DNA from: Fodinicurvata halophila
Lineage (GTDB): Bacteria; Pseudomonadota; Alphaproteobacteria; Kiloniellales; DSM-21159
Assembly: GCF_042651425.1 (NCBI RefSeq)
Contig: NZ_JBHSCW010000003.1
Span: 372,001-436,000 of the forward strand
Length of the DNA: 64,000 nt
Reading direction: 5' to 3'
Shown: piece after piece, positions 33,893 through 42,852 of the stretch
Layout of the letters: the number at the start of each line of letters is the position of its first letter
Numbering within the stretch: position 1 is the first letter of the stretch
The notes under the pieces: generated by a model
The model's input: only the letters and a program-made list of their open reading frames with translations
The model's database searches: none
Told to the model about the DNA's origin: nothing
Translations under genes and position numbers: made by a program

Positions 33893-36871
33893 TTATAGGT
33901 TGGCTTTGTCCGTATCTGTCAGCTCGCGAGCCGGCTCTTCGATCCGTTCCTGATAATATCGGGAAACAAGCTGAGCGTTGCTCGTCAAAGTGTCCTTCAG
34001 CCCTTCGAAGTTGTCCATTTCGGTGGCTTTGGCAAGGGCTGCCTTGAGAGAATGCCCTGCCTGGGCTTCATCGAAGTTGTCGCCGGCGGTCAGTCGCAGG
34101 AAGTTCTGCACCCTGCGGAAAAGCTGTGCGGCCTCGACCAGGCCCTTTTCTTCCTCTGTCGGTATGAGGCCTGCTTGGGCCAAGGCCTGGAAAGCCGCTT
34201 CCGAGGACGGTCGGATGACATCAGGCTGTTCTGCGGCATGCTTCAGTTGCAGGTATTGCGCCAGGAAGTCCAGGTCGTAGAGGCCACCGCGGACATACTT
34301 GCAGTCCCAGATGGAGCGTGCGGGGTGCTGCTTCTCGATACGCAGGCGCATCTCGTGCACGGCGGCCAACAGCTTGTGTGGATTTCGCGGCACTGTCAGG
34401 ACGTTACGAATCTCCTCTTCCAGCTCTTTCCTAAGGGCAGCGTCGCCGTAGATGGTTCGGGCCTTGGTCAGAGCCATGTGCTCCCACGTCCAGGCATCAT
34501 TCTTCTGGTACTTGGCAAAGCCATTGATCGAGAGGGCGATTGGCCCCGCGGCTCCGGAGGGACGCAGTCGCGGGTCGACCTCATAGAGTTGGCCTTCCGC
34601 GGTCAGCGCCGTCAGCGCCGTGATGATGCGCTGAGCGAGGCGCCCGTAGTACACGCTGGCGGAGAGAGGCTTCTGCCCGTCTGATTCGGCGTGGTCATCG
34701 CCGGTCCGGTACAGGAAAACCAAGTCCAGATCGGAACTGAAGGTCATCTCCCGGCCGCCCAGCTTGCCCAGTGCCAGCACCACCAGGCCACCCTGCGAGA
34801 TACGGCCGTGCAGTTCCGCCATCTGCTGTTCCACGATGGGAGTCAGGGCACGGATGACAGCTTCCGCCAGGTTCGACAGGGCGGTCGAGGCCTCGATGGA
34901 GCTGATGCTGTTGCGCAGAATCTGGACACCGACCTGGAAGCGATGATCGGCCGTCCAGCGCCGGACAATGTCCAGGCTGTCCTCGAAGTCCCGGGAGAGC
35001 TTCAAGTCTTCTTTCAGGCGCGCCTCCAGTGTCTCTTCATCGGGAAGCGGTTCGAAGAAATCCGGGTCGAGCACGGCCTCGAGCAGCCCGGAATTGCGGC
35101 TGAGGTGATCGGCCAGTGCGGGAGCGCGGCCCATAATGTCTCCAAGAACCTCCAGCAGCTTGGGGTTCTGATAGAGCAGCGAGAAGAGCTGCACCCCGGC
35201 CGGCAGGCCGGACAGGAAGGAATCAAAGCGCGCGAGAGCCGTGTCGGGATCCAGGGTCTCGGCGAACTGTCCGATAAGGGCCGGCATCAATTCCGTCAGG
35301 ATCTGGCGGGCACGGGTGGAGCGGGTGGCACGGTATCGTCCGTGATGCCAGGCGCGGACAATCTGGAACACCTTGTCTCCATCCCTGTAGCCTAGCTTCT
35401 CCAGGGTCTGCAGGGTATTCGGTTCCGGCTCTCCGCCTGTGAAGACGAGGTTTCCCGGTCCCGCAAGACTGGGGGCTTCCTCGAACAGATCCGCATAATG
35501 CCGCTCCACGTTGCGCAGGTGCGCCAGAAGGGCTTCCCGGAATTCGGCAGTGTTCTCATAGCCCATGAAACCGGCGATATCGCCAAGCCTTGCGGAGCTT
35601 TCGGGCAGGCTGTGGGTCTGCTGGTCCTCGATCATCTGAAGGCGATGCTCAAGAGTGCGCAGGAAACAATAGCCCGCTTGCAAATCCTCTCTGGCGTCCT
35701 GACTGATGCGCTGGGCCTCCTCCAATCGCTCAAGGGCCTCCAGGGTCCGGGCACTGCGCAACTCCGGTTCTCGGCCCCCGAATATCAACTGCTGGACCTG
35801 GACGAAGAACTCGATTTCCCGGATGCCACCACGGCCAAGCTTGATGTTGTGGCCCTCGACCTCGATGGCCTCACCACCCTTTTGGGCATAGATCTGTCGT
35901 TTGATGGAGTGGATGTCCTGGATGGTCCAGAAATCGAGATGCTTGCGCCAGATGAATGGTTTCAATTCATCCAGAAACCATGTTCCCAACTCCAGGTCCC
36001 CGGCCACGGCACGTGCCTTGATCATGGCCGCCCGTTCCCAGTTCTGGCCGGTCGATTCATAGTAGGAGAGCGCTGCATTCACTGAGAGGGCGAGGGGAGT
36101 TGCGCCGGGATCCGGGCGCAGGCGGAGGTCGGTACGGAAGACATAGCCCTCTGCCGTGCGTTCGTCGAGCATGCGTGCGAGATCCTGCGTCATACGTACC
36201 ATCAGGCTCTGTAGGTCCCGCTTGCCCTGATAGTCGATACGTTCAGGTGAGTAGAGAACAATCAGGTCTATGTCCGAGGAATAATTGAGTTCCTCAGCGC
36301 CATACTTTCCCATTGCGAGGACGAAATAGCCGCAGGAGTCCAGCGGATTCTCCTTGTCGGAGAGGACAAGCTCGCCGCGCTCGTCAGCGCGCAATAACAG
36401 ATGTGCCACGGCGGCATTAAGGGCAGTGTCAGCAAACTCTGAAAGCGTTTCGGTGACCTGGGTGACATCCAGAAGACCTGTGATATCGCAAAGTGCCAGG
36501 AAGAGGGCCATGCGTCTCTTGCTTCTCCTGAGCAGCCGCATGGCTTCGCTTGTTTCACGAGAATGCAGAACGTGATCCCGGCAGTCCTGTTGGATGTCGC
36601 GGAAGGTCTTCTTTGGTTCCTGTTCCAGCACCGAAACCACCCAGGGCAGATCGGAAAGCAGGCTCTGCGTCAGGTATGGAGAGTAGCCAAAAATGACATC
36701 GAGCAATTGCTCGGTAGGCGCGTGTTCCAGGGCTTTCTTGACGGTATGCTGATCCGTCTCCTCAAGACGTTCGAGTCGTTCCGCCAGATGTTCTCGCGCG
36801 ACGCGTCTTTTTTCTTTATCACCGGGTGGAGGCAGTTCGTTTATCTGGGACAGAAAGCCTGAAGACATCAT
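33893..36871 (-). CDS. glnE: Bifunctional glutamine synthetase adenylyltransferase/deadenylase
   Basis: Adds or removes AMP on GlnA in response to PII and glutamine. Two nucleotidyltransferase domains are visible: the N-terminal adenylyl-removing one with YSSDIDLIVLYS, and the C-terminal adenylating one with FSSDLDLVFLYR; both have the G-K/G-Y-G-A-E or G-K-L-G-G-R-E signature upstream of the DxD metal motif. With ATG 36871 it is 992 aa, close to the family; the frame extends to a TTG at 36967 (1024 aa). Its target glnA (with the adenylylation tyrosine) and glnB lie in the same window at 53-55 kb. It begins the glnE-bcp-DUF455-tag unit. Confidence 0.95.
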   Translation of the reverse strand: MMSSGFLSQINELPPPGDKEKRRVAREHLAERLERLEETDQHTVKKALEHAPTEQLLDVIFGYSPYLTQSLLSDLPWVVSVLEQEPKKTFRDIQQDCRDHVLHSRETSEAMRLLRRSKRRMALFLALCDITGLLDVTQVTETLSEFADTALNAAVAHLLLRADERGELVLSDKENPLDSCGYFVLAMGKYGAEELNYSSDIDLIVLYSPERIDYQGKRDLQSLMVRMTQDLARMLDERTAEGYVFRTDLRLRPDPGATPLALSVNAALSYYESTGQNWERAAMIKARAVAGDLELGTWFLDELKPFIWRKHLDFWTIQDIHSIKRQIYAQKGGEAIEVEGHNIKLGRGGIREIEFFVQVQQLIFGGREPELRSARTLEALERLEEAQRISQDAREDLQAGYCFLRTLEHRLQMIEDQQTHSLPESSARLGDIAGFMGYENTAEFREALLAHLRNVERHYADLFEEAPSLAGPGNLVFTGGEPEPNTLQTLEKLGYRDGDKVFQIVRAWHHGRYRATRSTRARQILTELMPALIGQFAETLDPDTALARFDSFLSGLPAGVQLFSLLYQNPKLLEVLGDIMGRAPALADHLSRNSGLLEAVLDPDFFEPLPDEETLEARLKEDLKLSRDFEDSLDIVRRWTADHRFQVGVQILRNSISSIEASTALSNLAEAVIRALTPIVEQQMAELHGRISQGGLVVLALGKLGGREMTFSSDLDLVFLYRTGDDHAESDGQKPLSASVYYGRLAQRIITALTALTAEGQLYEVDPRLRPSGAAGPIALSINGFAKYQKNDAWTWEHMALTKARTIYGDAALRKELEEEIRNVLTVPRNPHKLLAAVHEMRLRIEKQHPARSIWDCKYVRGGLYDLDFLAQYLQLKHAAEQPDVIRPSSEAAFQALAQAGLIPTEEEKGLVEAAQLFRRVQNFLRLTAGDNFDEAQAGHSLKAALAKATEMDNFEGLKDTLTSNAQLVSRYYQERIEEPARELTDTDKANL

Positions 36872-37007
36872 GTTTGCTCTGTTGGGGCATGAGAAGGTCG
36901 CAAAAGCCTCCGCCGCCGGCTTCGCCGGGTCAAGACCTGGAACGTTCAGTCGGTCGTATGATGACAATCGGCTGTGCGACTGCGCGCACTGCGGGTAGGA
37001 TCACCTC

Positions 37008-40000
37008 ATGCTGTTTCGTAGTGCCAGTACTGTTCTCAACCTCATCTCGGCTCTTTTTTTCCTGGTTCTCGTTCTCCTGGCCTTCGCGGCATGGCGGCTG
37101 GCGCAGGAGCCTGTCTCCATGGACTTCCTCGAGCCCTATCTGGAAGACGCTCTTTCCAATGCGAACGAGGATATCGAGGTTGACGTCGGTGATACCTATC
37201 TCGCGTGGTCAGGTTCCGCCAGTCGTTTCGGTATACGTGCACGGGACTGGCGGGTCTATGATGATCAGGACAGGCTTCTCGCTTCCTTTCCCAGTGCCGA
37301 TGTCGTTTTCAGCCTGACAGAACTGTTGCACGGTCGTATCGCACCCGTCGAGATCGATATCATGAACGCCTCGGTGAACCTTATAAGGGGCGAGGAGGGG
37401 GGATTCCGTCTTGGGTCCCTGGGTGAGGACACGGGCCGTGAAGAGGATTTCTCGGAAGTCGCGGAACGCTTTCTGGGGCGCATGCTGGCGGAGCAGCGTG
37501 GCGATCAACCCTGGTCCTATCTGCAGAAGTTGCATGTGAGCAACTCCGAGGTGCGCCTTGAGGACCGCCAGTTGGATACCGTTCTATCGGCGGAAAATTC
37601 GGATATAGACCTCTGGAGAGAGCCTTCAGGGATGGGCGGGCAGGCCGCTCTCGAACTGCGCATCGGCGATCAACTGACACCTCTTACTGCTGATTTCCAC
37701 CACGGCAGGGGCAGTGACTCCATTGCCATGAACATTACGGTGGATCGCTTGGATCCGACAGCCGCTGCTTCCGCCTTTCCCGGCAGCGGCATCCTTCCGG
37801 GCTTGCAGTTCGTTCTGGCGGGCGAGGTCCAGGTTGATGTCCCTCTCTCTGGTGAACTGCCGCACGGCAGGTTTACCATCAATGCTCCCGAAGGCCGAAT
37901 TGCGCTGCCGGAACATTTCAGGCGGCCGGTTGCATTCAAGGACGCGTCCCTGGAAGGCAGTTTCTCGGCAAACGGAGAACGTCGCCTCAGTCTTTCGGAG
38001 GGGTCGTTCACACTCCTGACCCCGGACCAGGAGCCGGGACCACGCATCCGGATTTCCAGTGAGGTGGAAGCAGCCGAAGGAGGCTATCGTGTCGGGGTGG
38101 ACGCGGAAGTCAGGAGAGTTCTGGCGACTGAGCTCTTTCACTACTGGCCCCGCACAACAGCGGAGAACGCACGGAAATGGGTGACCGGAAACATTCGGGA
38201 TGGTCGCGTGAACCTGCTGAAAGCACAGGCTGCCATTGCGATCGGGAAGGCCGGTGAAGCGGAGCTGCTCGAACTGACCGGCGGCTTCGATTACGAAGGC
38301 CTGGAGGTCCATTACCTGGAGCCTCTGCCCCCAGCTGTCGACACGGTCGGCACCGCCTCGTTCAATCCCGATGGCCTGGATTTCGTCATTGCCGGGGGGA
38401 GGGTAAATGGCATCGAGGTATCCGAGGGACTTCTGGATATCTATGGCCTCTCGGGGGAAGACCACCGGCTGGACATGACTCTTCAGGCAAATGGCCCGCT
38501 GCCGGCCGCCTTCGAGATTCTGGAGCACCCGCGGCTCGCTTTGCTGCAGGAGATGGGTTTTACCGCCAGCGGCAGCGAGGGACGCTTCAATGCGGAACTC
38601 AATTTTGCCTTCCCACTGCTGGATGATCTGGAATTCGATGATGTCGAATTGTCGACCGAGGGGCAGTTGGAGGATGTCTTCATAGAGGACGCGTTCCTGG
38701 AAGAGGACATGCGCGGCGGGCCCTTGGATATTCGGGTGACCCAGGACGAGATGAACGTACAAGGACCCATGCAGTTGGGTTCGGTACAGGGCACGGCTGA
38801 CTGGCGCGAGGTCTTTGCGGGCCAGGGCGTGCGCACGCGTGTACAGGCAGAAATTCCCCGCTTCAATCAGGAGGACTGGGAGATTGTCGGTTTTGACCCG
38901 TCCCCCTATCTTTCCGGACCTGTTTCAGCAGGTTTGACGGCGCGTCTTCATGCGGATGAACGGGTGGAAGTGGAGGTGCGTGGCGACCTTGGGGATGCCG
39001 GGCTGCATGTTCCCGAACTGGACTGGCGGAAACCTGCCGGCGAGAGCGGAGAAATCACCGCCAGCCTTGTCCTTCAAGGGGAACGCTTCCTGGGTGTGGA
39101 GGATTTCAAGCTTACAACTGCAGACCTGCAGGCTGCCGGTGTCGTCACCATGGACGAAAGCGGCGAGGACATCCAGGAAGCGGCCTTGTCCGATTTCGTT
39201 CTCGGCCGCAGTAACCTCCAGGATGTTGTTGTCCGGACACCACAGGACGGCACGCTTGAGGTGGTGCTGGGATCGGGCCAGCTCGACCTGCTGCCACTGC
39301 TCGAGGAGAGCTCCCAGGAAGACAATGCGGCGGCACCTGAAAACGGTGAGGATGCGGTCTCTCCAGATCTGGTGGTGCGCACGCCGGGATTATCCCGGGT
39401 CTATTTCTCGGAAGACCGCTACTTCGAAGACCTGTCACTGGAAGCCGAACGGCGTGATGGCATCTGGCTGTATGCCCGGGGGCAAGCAGAGTTGTCCGGC
39501 GGCCAGCAAGGCGTGGCTGACAGCGAGGACTCGCCCGGCGTTCCGATACCGGAGGGCTTGCACCTGACCTATGGGCCTCAGGAGTCAGGAAAGTATGCGC
39601 TGGAATTGACCGCAAGTGACATGGGGGCCCTTCTGCAAGCGCTGGGGCTGACAGAAGGTATCCGAGGCGGCGCCATGCGCATTTCCGGTGAAAGTGAAGG
39701 CCCCTATCCCGAGGAGCCCATGAACGTTCGGCTCTGGTCCCAGGATTTCCGCTTGGTGAATGCGCCTGCGATGGCCCAGCTGCTGACCGTCGCATCACTG
39801 ACCGGCATTGCCGACCTGATGAGCGGTGAGGGGATCGGTTTCCAACGCCTGCATGGAGAGGCCATCATCTATGAAAGTCAGATCACCAGCGACCTGATCC
39901 AGGCCAACGGTCCGGCCCTGGGTATCACGGCACGCGGACGACTGGATATGGAAGGAGACGAAACCGATATCCGGGGAAGCCTGGTGCCGGCCTATTCGGT

Positions 40001-40292
40001 CAACAGCATGCTGGGATCAATCCCTGTTCTAGGTGACCTGCTGACAGGCGGGGAGGGAGAGGGAATTCTGGGCGTGAGCTATGTGGTCACCGGCTCGATG
40101 GATGATCCTGAGATTGCGGTCAACCCGCTTTCCTTCCTGGCACCGGGTTTTCTCAGGCAGCTTTTCAATATTGCGCCGGACACCAGTCCGCCAGAGACAA
40201 ACGAGGAACCGGAACCGGAAGCAGAACAGATGCCGGAGGAGTCTCCAGATCCCTCCGCAAACCCTGGACGCCCGCCCTCGATGGGACGGTGA
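37008..40292 (+). CDS. YhdP/AsmA-like envelope protein (DUF3971)
   Basis: A very large (1094 aa) protein with one N-terminal membrane helix (about 9-30) and a long beta-rich periplasmic part. The C-terminal 250 residues carry the AsmA_2 pattern, including GSLVPAYSVNSMLGSIPVLGD and VTGSMDDPEIAVNPLSFLAP. YhdP, TamB and AsmA are bridge-like proteins thought to carry phospholipids from inner to outer membrane. The last 40 residues are proline- and glutamate-rich. It is divergent from glnE and ends 4 bases from the convergent tyrS stop. Confidence 0.88.
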   Translation: MLFRSASTVLNLISALFFLVLVLLAFAAWRLAQEPVSMDFLEPYLEDALSNANEDIEVDVGDTYLAWSGSASRFGIRARDWRVYDDQDRLLASFPSADVVFSLTELLHGRIAPVEIDIMNASVNLIRGEEGGFRLGSLGEDTGREEDFSEVAERFLGRMLAEQRGDQPWSYLQKLHVSNSEVRLEDRQLDTVLSAENSDIDLWREPSGMGGQAALELRIGDQLTPLTADFHHGRGSDSIAMNITVDRLDPTAAASAFPGSGILPGLQFVLAGEVQVDVPLSGELPHGRFTINAPEGRIALPEHFRRPVAFKDASLEGSFSANGERRLSLSEGSFTLLTPDQEPGPRIRISSEVEAAEGGYRVGVDAEVRRVLATELFHYWPRTTAENARKWVTGNIRDGRVNLLKAQAAIAIGKAGEAELLELTGGFDYEGLEVHYLEPLPPAVDTVGTASFNPDGLDFVIAGGRVNGIEVSEGLLDIYGLSGEDHRLDMTLQANGPLPAAFEILEHPRLALLQEMGFTASGSEGRFNAELNFAFPLLDDLEFDDVELSTEGQLEDVFIEDAFLEEDMRGGPLDIRVTQDEMNVQGPMQLGSVQGTADWREVFAGQGVRTRVQAEIPRFNQEDWEIVGFDPSPYLSGPVSAGLTARLHADERVEVEVRGDLGDAGLHVPELDWRKPAGESGEITASLVLQGERFLGVEDFKLTTADLQAAGVVTMDESGEDIQEAALSDFVLGRSNLQDVVVRTPQDGTLEVVLGSGQLDLLPLLEESSQEDNAAAPENGEDAVSPDLVVRTPGLSRVYFSEDRYFEDLSLEAERRDGIWLYARGQAELSGGQQGVADSEDSPGVPIPEGLHLTYGPQESGKYALELTASDMGALLQALGLTEGIRGGAMRISGESEGPYPEEPMNVRLWSQDFRLVNAPAMAQLLTVASLTGIADLMSGEGIGFQRLHGEAIIYESQITSDLIQANGPALGITARGRLDMEGDETDIRGSLVPAYSVNSMLGSIPVLGDLLTGGEGEGILGVSYVVTGSMDDPEIAVNPLSFLAPGFLRQLFNIAPDTSPPETNEEPEPEAEQMPEESPDPSANPGRPPSMGR

Positions 40293-40296
40293 ACCC

Positions 40297-41541
40297 TCAG
40301 GCCGCCTCCACCAGAGCGTGGCGCTTGCGGCCGGCGGATATCTTCACGCTTTCGCCGTCCAGATCGTTCAGGTTCACGAGGTAACCTTCGTCTTCCACAC
40401 GCGCGTCGTTCACACGGGCACCACCGCCCTTGATCAGTCGCCGCGCATCTCCGTTGGATTTGCTGAGGCCGGCTTCGCGCAGCAGTTCGTAAAGCGGGAT
40501 TCCGCCACTCAAGCGGTCGCGAGCGACCGTGATCCGCGGCAGGCCTTCGCCACTTTGCCCTTCCTCGAAGGTCTGGCGGGCAGTTTCGGCGGCGTGCCGT
40601 GCATCCTCCTCGCTGCGGCAGAGGGTGGTGGCGGCGTCTGCCAGGACTTTCTTGGCCTCGTTGATCTCCTGCCCTTCAAGCTTTTCCAGACGTTCTATTT
40701 CCTCGATCGGCAGTTCCGTGAACAGTCGCAGGAAGCGTCCAACGTCGGCGTCTTCCGTATTGCGCCAGAACTGCCAGTACTCATAGCTGCTCAGGCGTTC
40801 CTCGTTCAGCCAGACAGCGCCCCCGGCGGTCTTGCCCATCTTCTGGCCCGATGCCGTGGTGATCAGCGGCGTGGTCAGGCCGAAGAGCTGTTTGTGATCC
40901 AGGCGGCGGGCCAGTTCGATTCCGTTGACGATATTGCCCCACTGATCCGACCCGCCCAGTTGAAGCAGGCAGTTGTGGCGGCGCGAAAGCTCCAGGAAAT
41001 CATATGCCTGCAGGATCATGTAATTGAATTCGAGGAAGGTCAGCGGCTGTTCCCGTTCAAGACGCAGCCTGACCGAATCAAAGGACAGCATGCGATTGAC
41101 CGAGAAATGGCAACCAAAATCGCGCAGGAACGTGATGTAGTTCAGATCGTCAAGCCAGTCGGCATTGTTGACCATGACGGCATCCGTAGGACCGTCGCCA
41201 AAGGTCAGGAATTGTTTGAAGACTTCCCGAATGCCGGCCATGTTTCTGGCGATATCTTCGTTGCCGAGCAACTGGCGCGTGTCATCCCGTCCCGAAGGGT
41301 CGCCAATCTTGGTCGTGCCGCCCCCCATCAGGACAATCGGCTTGTGGCCCGTCTTCTGTAGCCAGCGCAGGGTCATGATGGACATCAAGTGCCCCACGTG
41401 CAGGGAATCAGCCGTGCAGTCGAAGCCGATGTAGGCGATGACTGGTCCTGACATCAACTGTTGGTCAAGGCCATCTAGATCCGTGCATTGATGCAGGAAG
41501 CCACGCTGGGTGATCTCTTTGAGAAACTCGGACTTCGACAT
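40297..41541 (-). CDS. tyrS: Tyrosyl-tRNA synthetase
   Basis: A 414-aa class I synthetase. The ATP-binding HIGH-type motif is in DSLHVGHLMSIMTL, the tyrosine pocket in LQLGGSDQWGNIVNG and the KMSKS-type loop in GQKMGKTAGGAVWL. A C-terminal S4-like RNA-binding domain begins at GGIPLYELLREAGLSKSNGDARRLI. The open frame continues 17 codons upstream, but MSKSEFLKEI at ATG 41541 fits the family. mtnA lies upstream in the same direction. Confidence 0.96.
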   Translation of the reverse strand: MSKSEFLKEITQRGFLHQCTDLDGLDQQLMSGPVIAYIGFDCTADSLHVGHLMSIMTLRWLQKTGHKPIVLMGGGTTKIGDPSGRDDTRQLLGNEDIARNMAGIREVFKQFLTFGDGPTDAVMVNNADWLDDLNYITFLRDFGCHFSVNRMLSFDSVRLRLEREQPLTFLEFNYMILQAYDFLELSRRHNCLLQLGGSDQWGNIVNGIELARRLDHKQLFGLTTPLITTASGQKMGKTAGGAVWLNEERLSSYEYWQFWRNTEDADVGRFLRLFTELPIEEIERLEKLEGQEINEAKKVLADAATTLCRSEEDARHAAETARQTFEEGQSGEGLPRITVARDRLSGGIPLYELLREAGLSKSNGDARRLIKGGGARVNDARVEDEGYLVNLNDLDGESVKISAGRKRHALVEAA

Positions 41542-41647
41542 AGCTTTTGAATTGCCTGTTGCGGGAACGTTAAGAACGGCGCTGCTTAGCACAGGGACCT
41601 CGAAGCCTCAACGTGCTCTGCATCGCTTCGGGATGAGAGGATGCGGC

Positions 41648-42745
41648 CTATACCGCGCGGCTGTGAAAAAGCCCCTCGAGGCCGTTCCTCGAGGCTTCGC
41701 AAACGCCGAGTTCGGTGACCAGGCCGGTGACGTATTTCGCCGGTGTGACGTCGAAGGCGTAGTTGGCGGCCTGGCTGCCGTCCGGAAGCAGACTGACCTC
41801 GCGCAGCACACCTTTGCGATCCAGCCCTCGGACATGACTGACTTCCTCGGGCGCGCGTTCCTCGATGGGAACATGCCCGACACCTTTCTCCATGCCCCAG
41901 TCGATGGTCGGGCTGGGCAGGGCGATATAGAAGGGAATGCCGTTGTCGTGTGCCGCCAGCGCCTTCAGATAGGTTCCGATCTTGTTGCAGACATCGCCGT
42001 TTGCCGCCGTGCGGTCTGTACCGACAATACACAGGTCAACCATGCCGTTTTGCATCAGGTGCCCACCGGCGTTGTCCACGATAACGCTGTGCGGCACGCT
42101 GTGCCCGGCCAGTTCCCAGGCCGTGAGACTGGCACCCTGGTTGCGTGGCCGGGTTTCGTCCACCCAGACATGAAGATCGATGCCCAGATCATGGGCCTTG
42201 TAGATCGGGGCGAGGGCCGTTCCCCAGTCGACCGTGGCCAACCAGCCGGCATTGCAGTGGGTCAGGATGTTCAGTCTCTCGCCCGGACGTTTCCGAGCGG
42301 CTGCGGCTTGCAGGAGCGAGAGGCCATGAGAGCCTATGGCCTCGTTCAATGCAGCATCCTCGTCACAGATGGCGGCAGCAACTTCGTAGGCCTTCGTGAC
42401 ACGTTCGGCTGCCGGCAGGGGCAACAGGGCCGTTTTCATGCGTTCGAGCGCCCAGTGGAGATTGACCGCTGTGGGGCGCGTGGCCAAGAGCTCCGCTGCA
42501 GCCTTGTCAAGGGCCTCGTCGCTGCTGTCCTCGCGCAGAGCCAGGCAGAGGCCATAAGCGGCCGTGGCACCGATCAGGGGGGCGCCACGCACCTGCATGG
42601 CAGAGATGGCGTGGGCTGCCTTTTCGAGACTGTCCAGACGGCAGATGACGAACTCGTGAGGCAGGCACGTCTGATCGATGATCTCGACGGACCAGCCGTC
42701 CTCGCTCAACCATATACTGCGATAATAGCGATTTCCGACTTTCAT
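41648..42745 (-). CDS. mtnA: S-methyl-5-thioribose-1-phosphate isomerase
   Basis: Isomerises 5-methylthioribose 1-phosphate to the ribulose form, used in methionine salvage or, in Rhodospirillum, in the methylthioadenosine-isoprenoid shunt. The 365-aa sequence has the family core: MQVRGAPLIGATAAYG, the catalytic cysteine in ILTHCNAGWLAT and the catalytic aspartate in VGTDRTAANGDVCNKIGTY. No other mtn gene is near. The frame opens earlier, but MKVGNRYYRSIWL at ATG 42745 is the natural start. Its last 50 bases hold a terminator-like hairpin. Confidence 0.93.
   Translation of the reverse strand: MKVGNRYYRSIWLSEDGWSVEIIDQTCLPHEFVICRLDSLEKAAHAISAMQVRGAPLIGATAAYGLCLALREDSSDEALDKAAAELLATRPTAVNLHWALERMKTALLPLPAAERVTKAYEVAAAICDEDAALNEAIGSHGLSLLQAAAARKRPGERLNILTHCNAGWLATVDWGTALAPIYKAHDLGIDLHVWVDETRPRNQGASLTAWELAGHSVPHSVIVDNAGGHLMQNGMVDLCIVGTDRTAANGDVCNKIGTYLKALAAHDNGIPFYIALPSPTIDWGMEKGVGHVPIEERAPEEVSHVRGLDRKGVLREVSLLPDGSQAANYAFDVTPAKYVTGLVTELGVCEASRNGLEGLFHSRAV
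41666..41697 (-). terminator. Terminator-like hairpin inside the 3' end of mtnA
   Basis: Two copies of CCTCGAGG (41674-41681 and 41687-41694) pair around a five-base loop, with AAG/CTT extending the stem past a bulge. On the minus strand the stem is followed by TTTTT (41666-41670). It lies before the mtnA stop codon at 41648-41650. Confidence 0.5.
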
Positions 42746-42852
42746 GGGTTCAGGCCGTTGCTCGTCATTGCCAGTTGTCGATGAATTTCTGACACTCCGT
42801 AAAAATTCGCGCAAGACGGGATCGCGGAGTCGACGGAAGAGGGAGAAATCGT

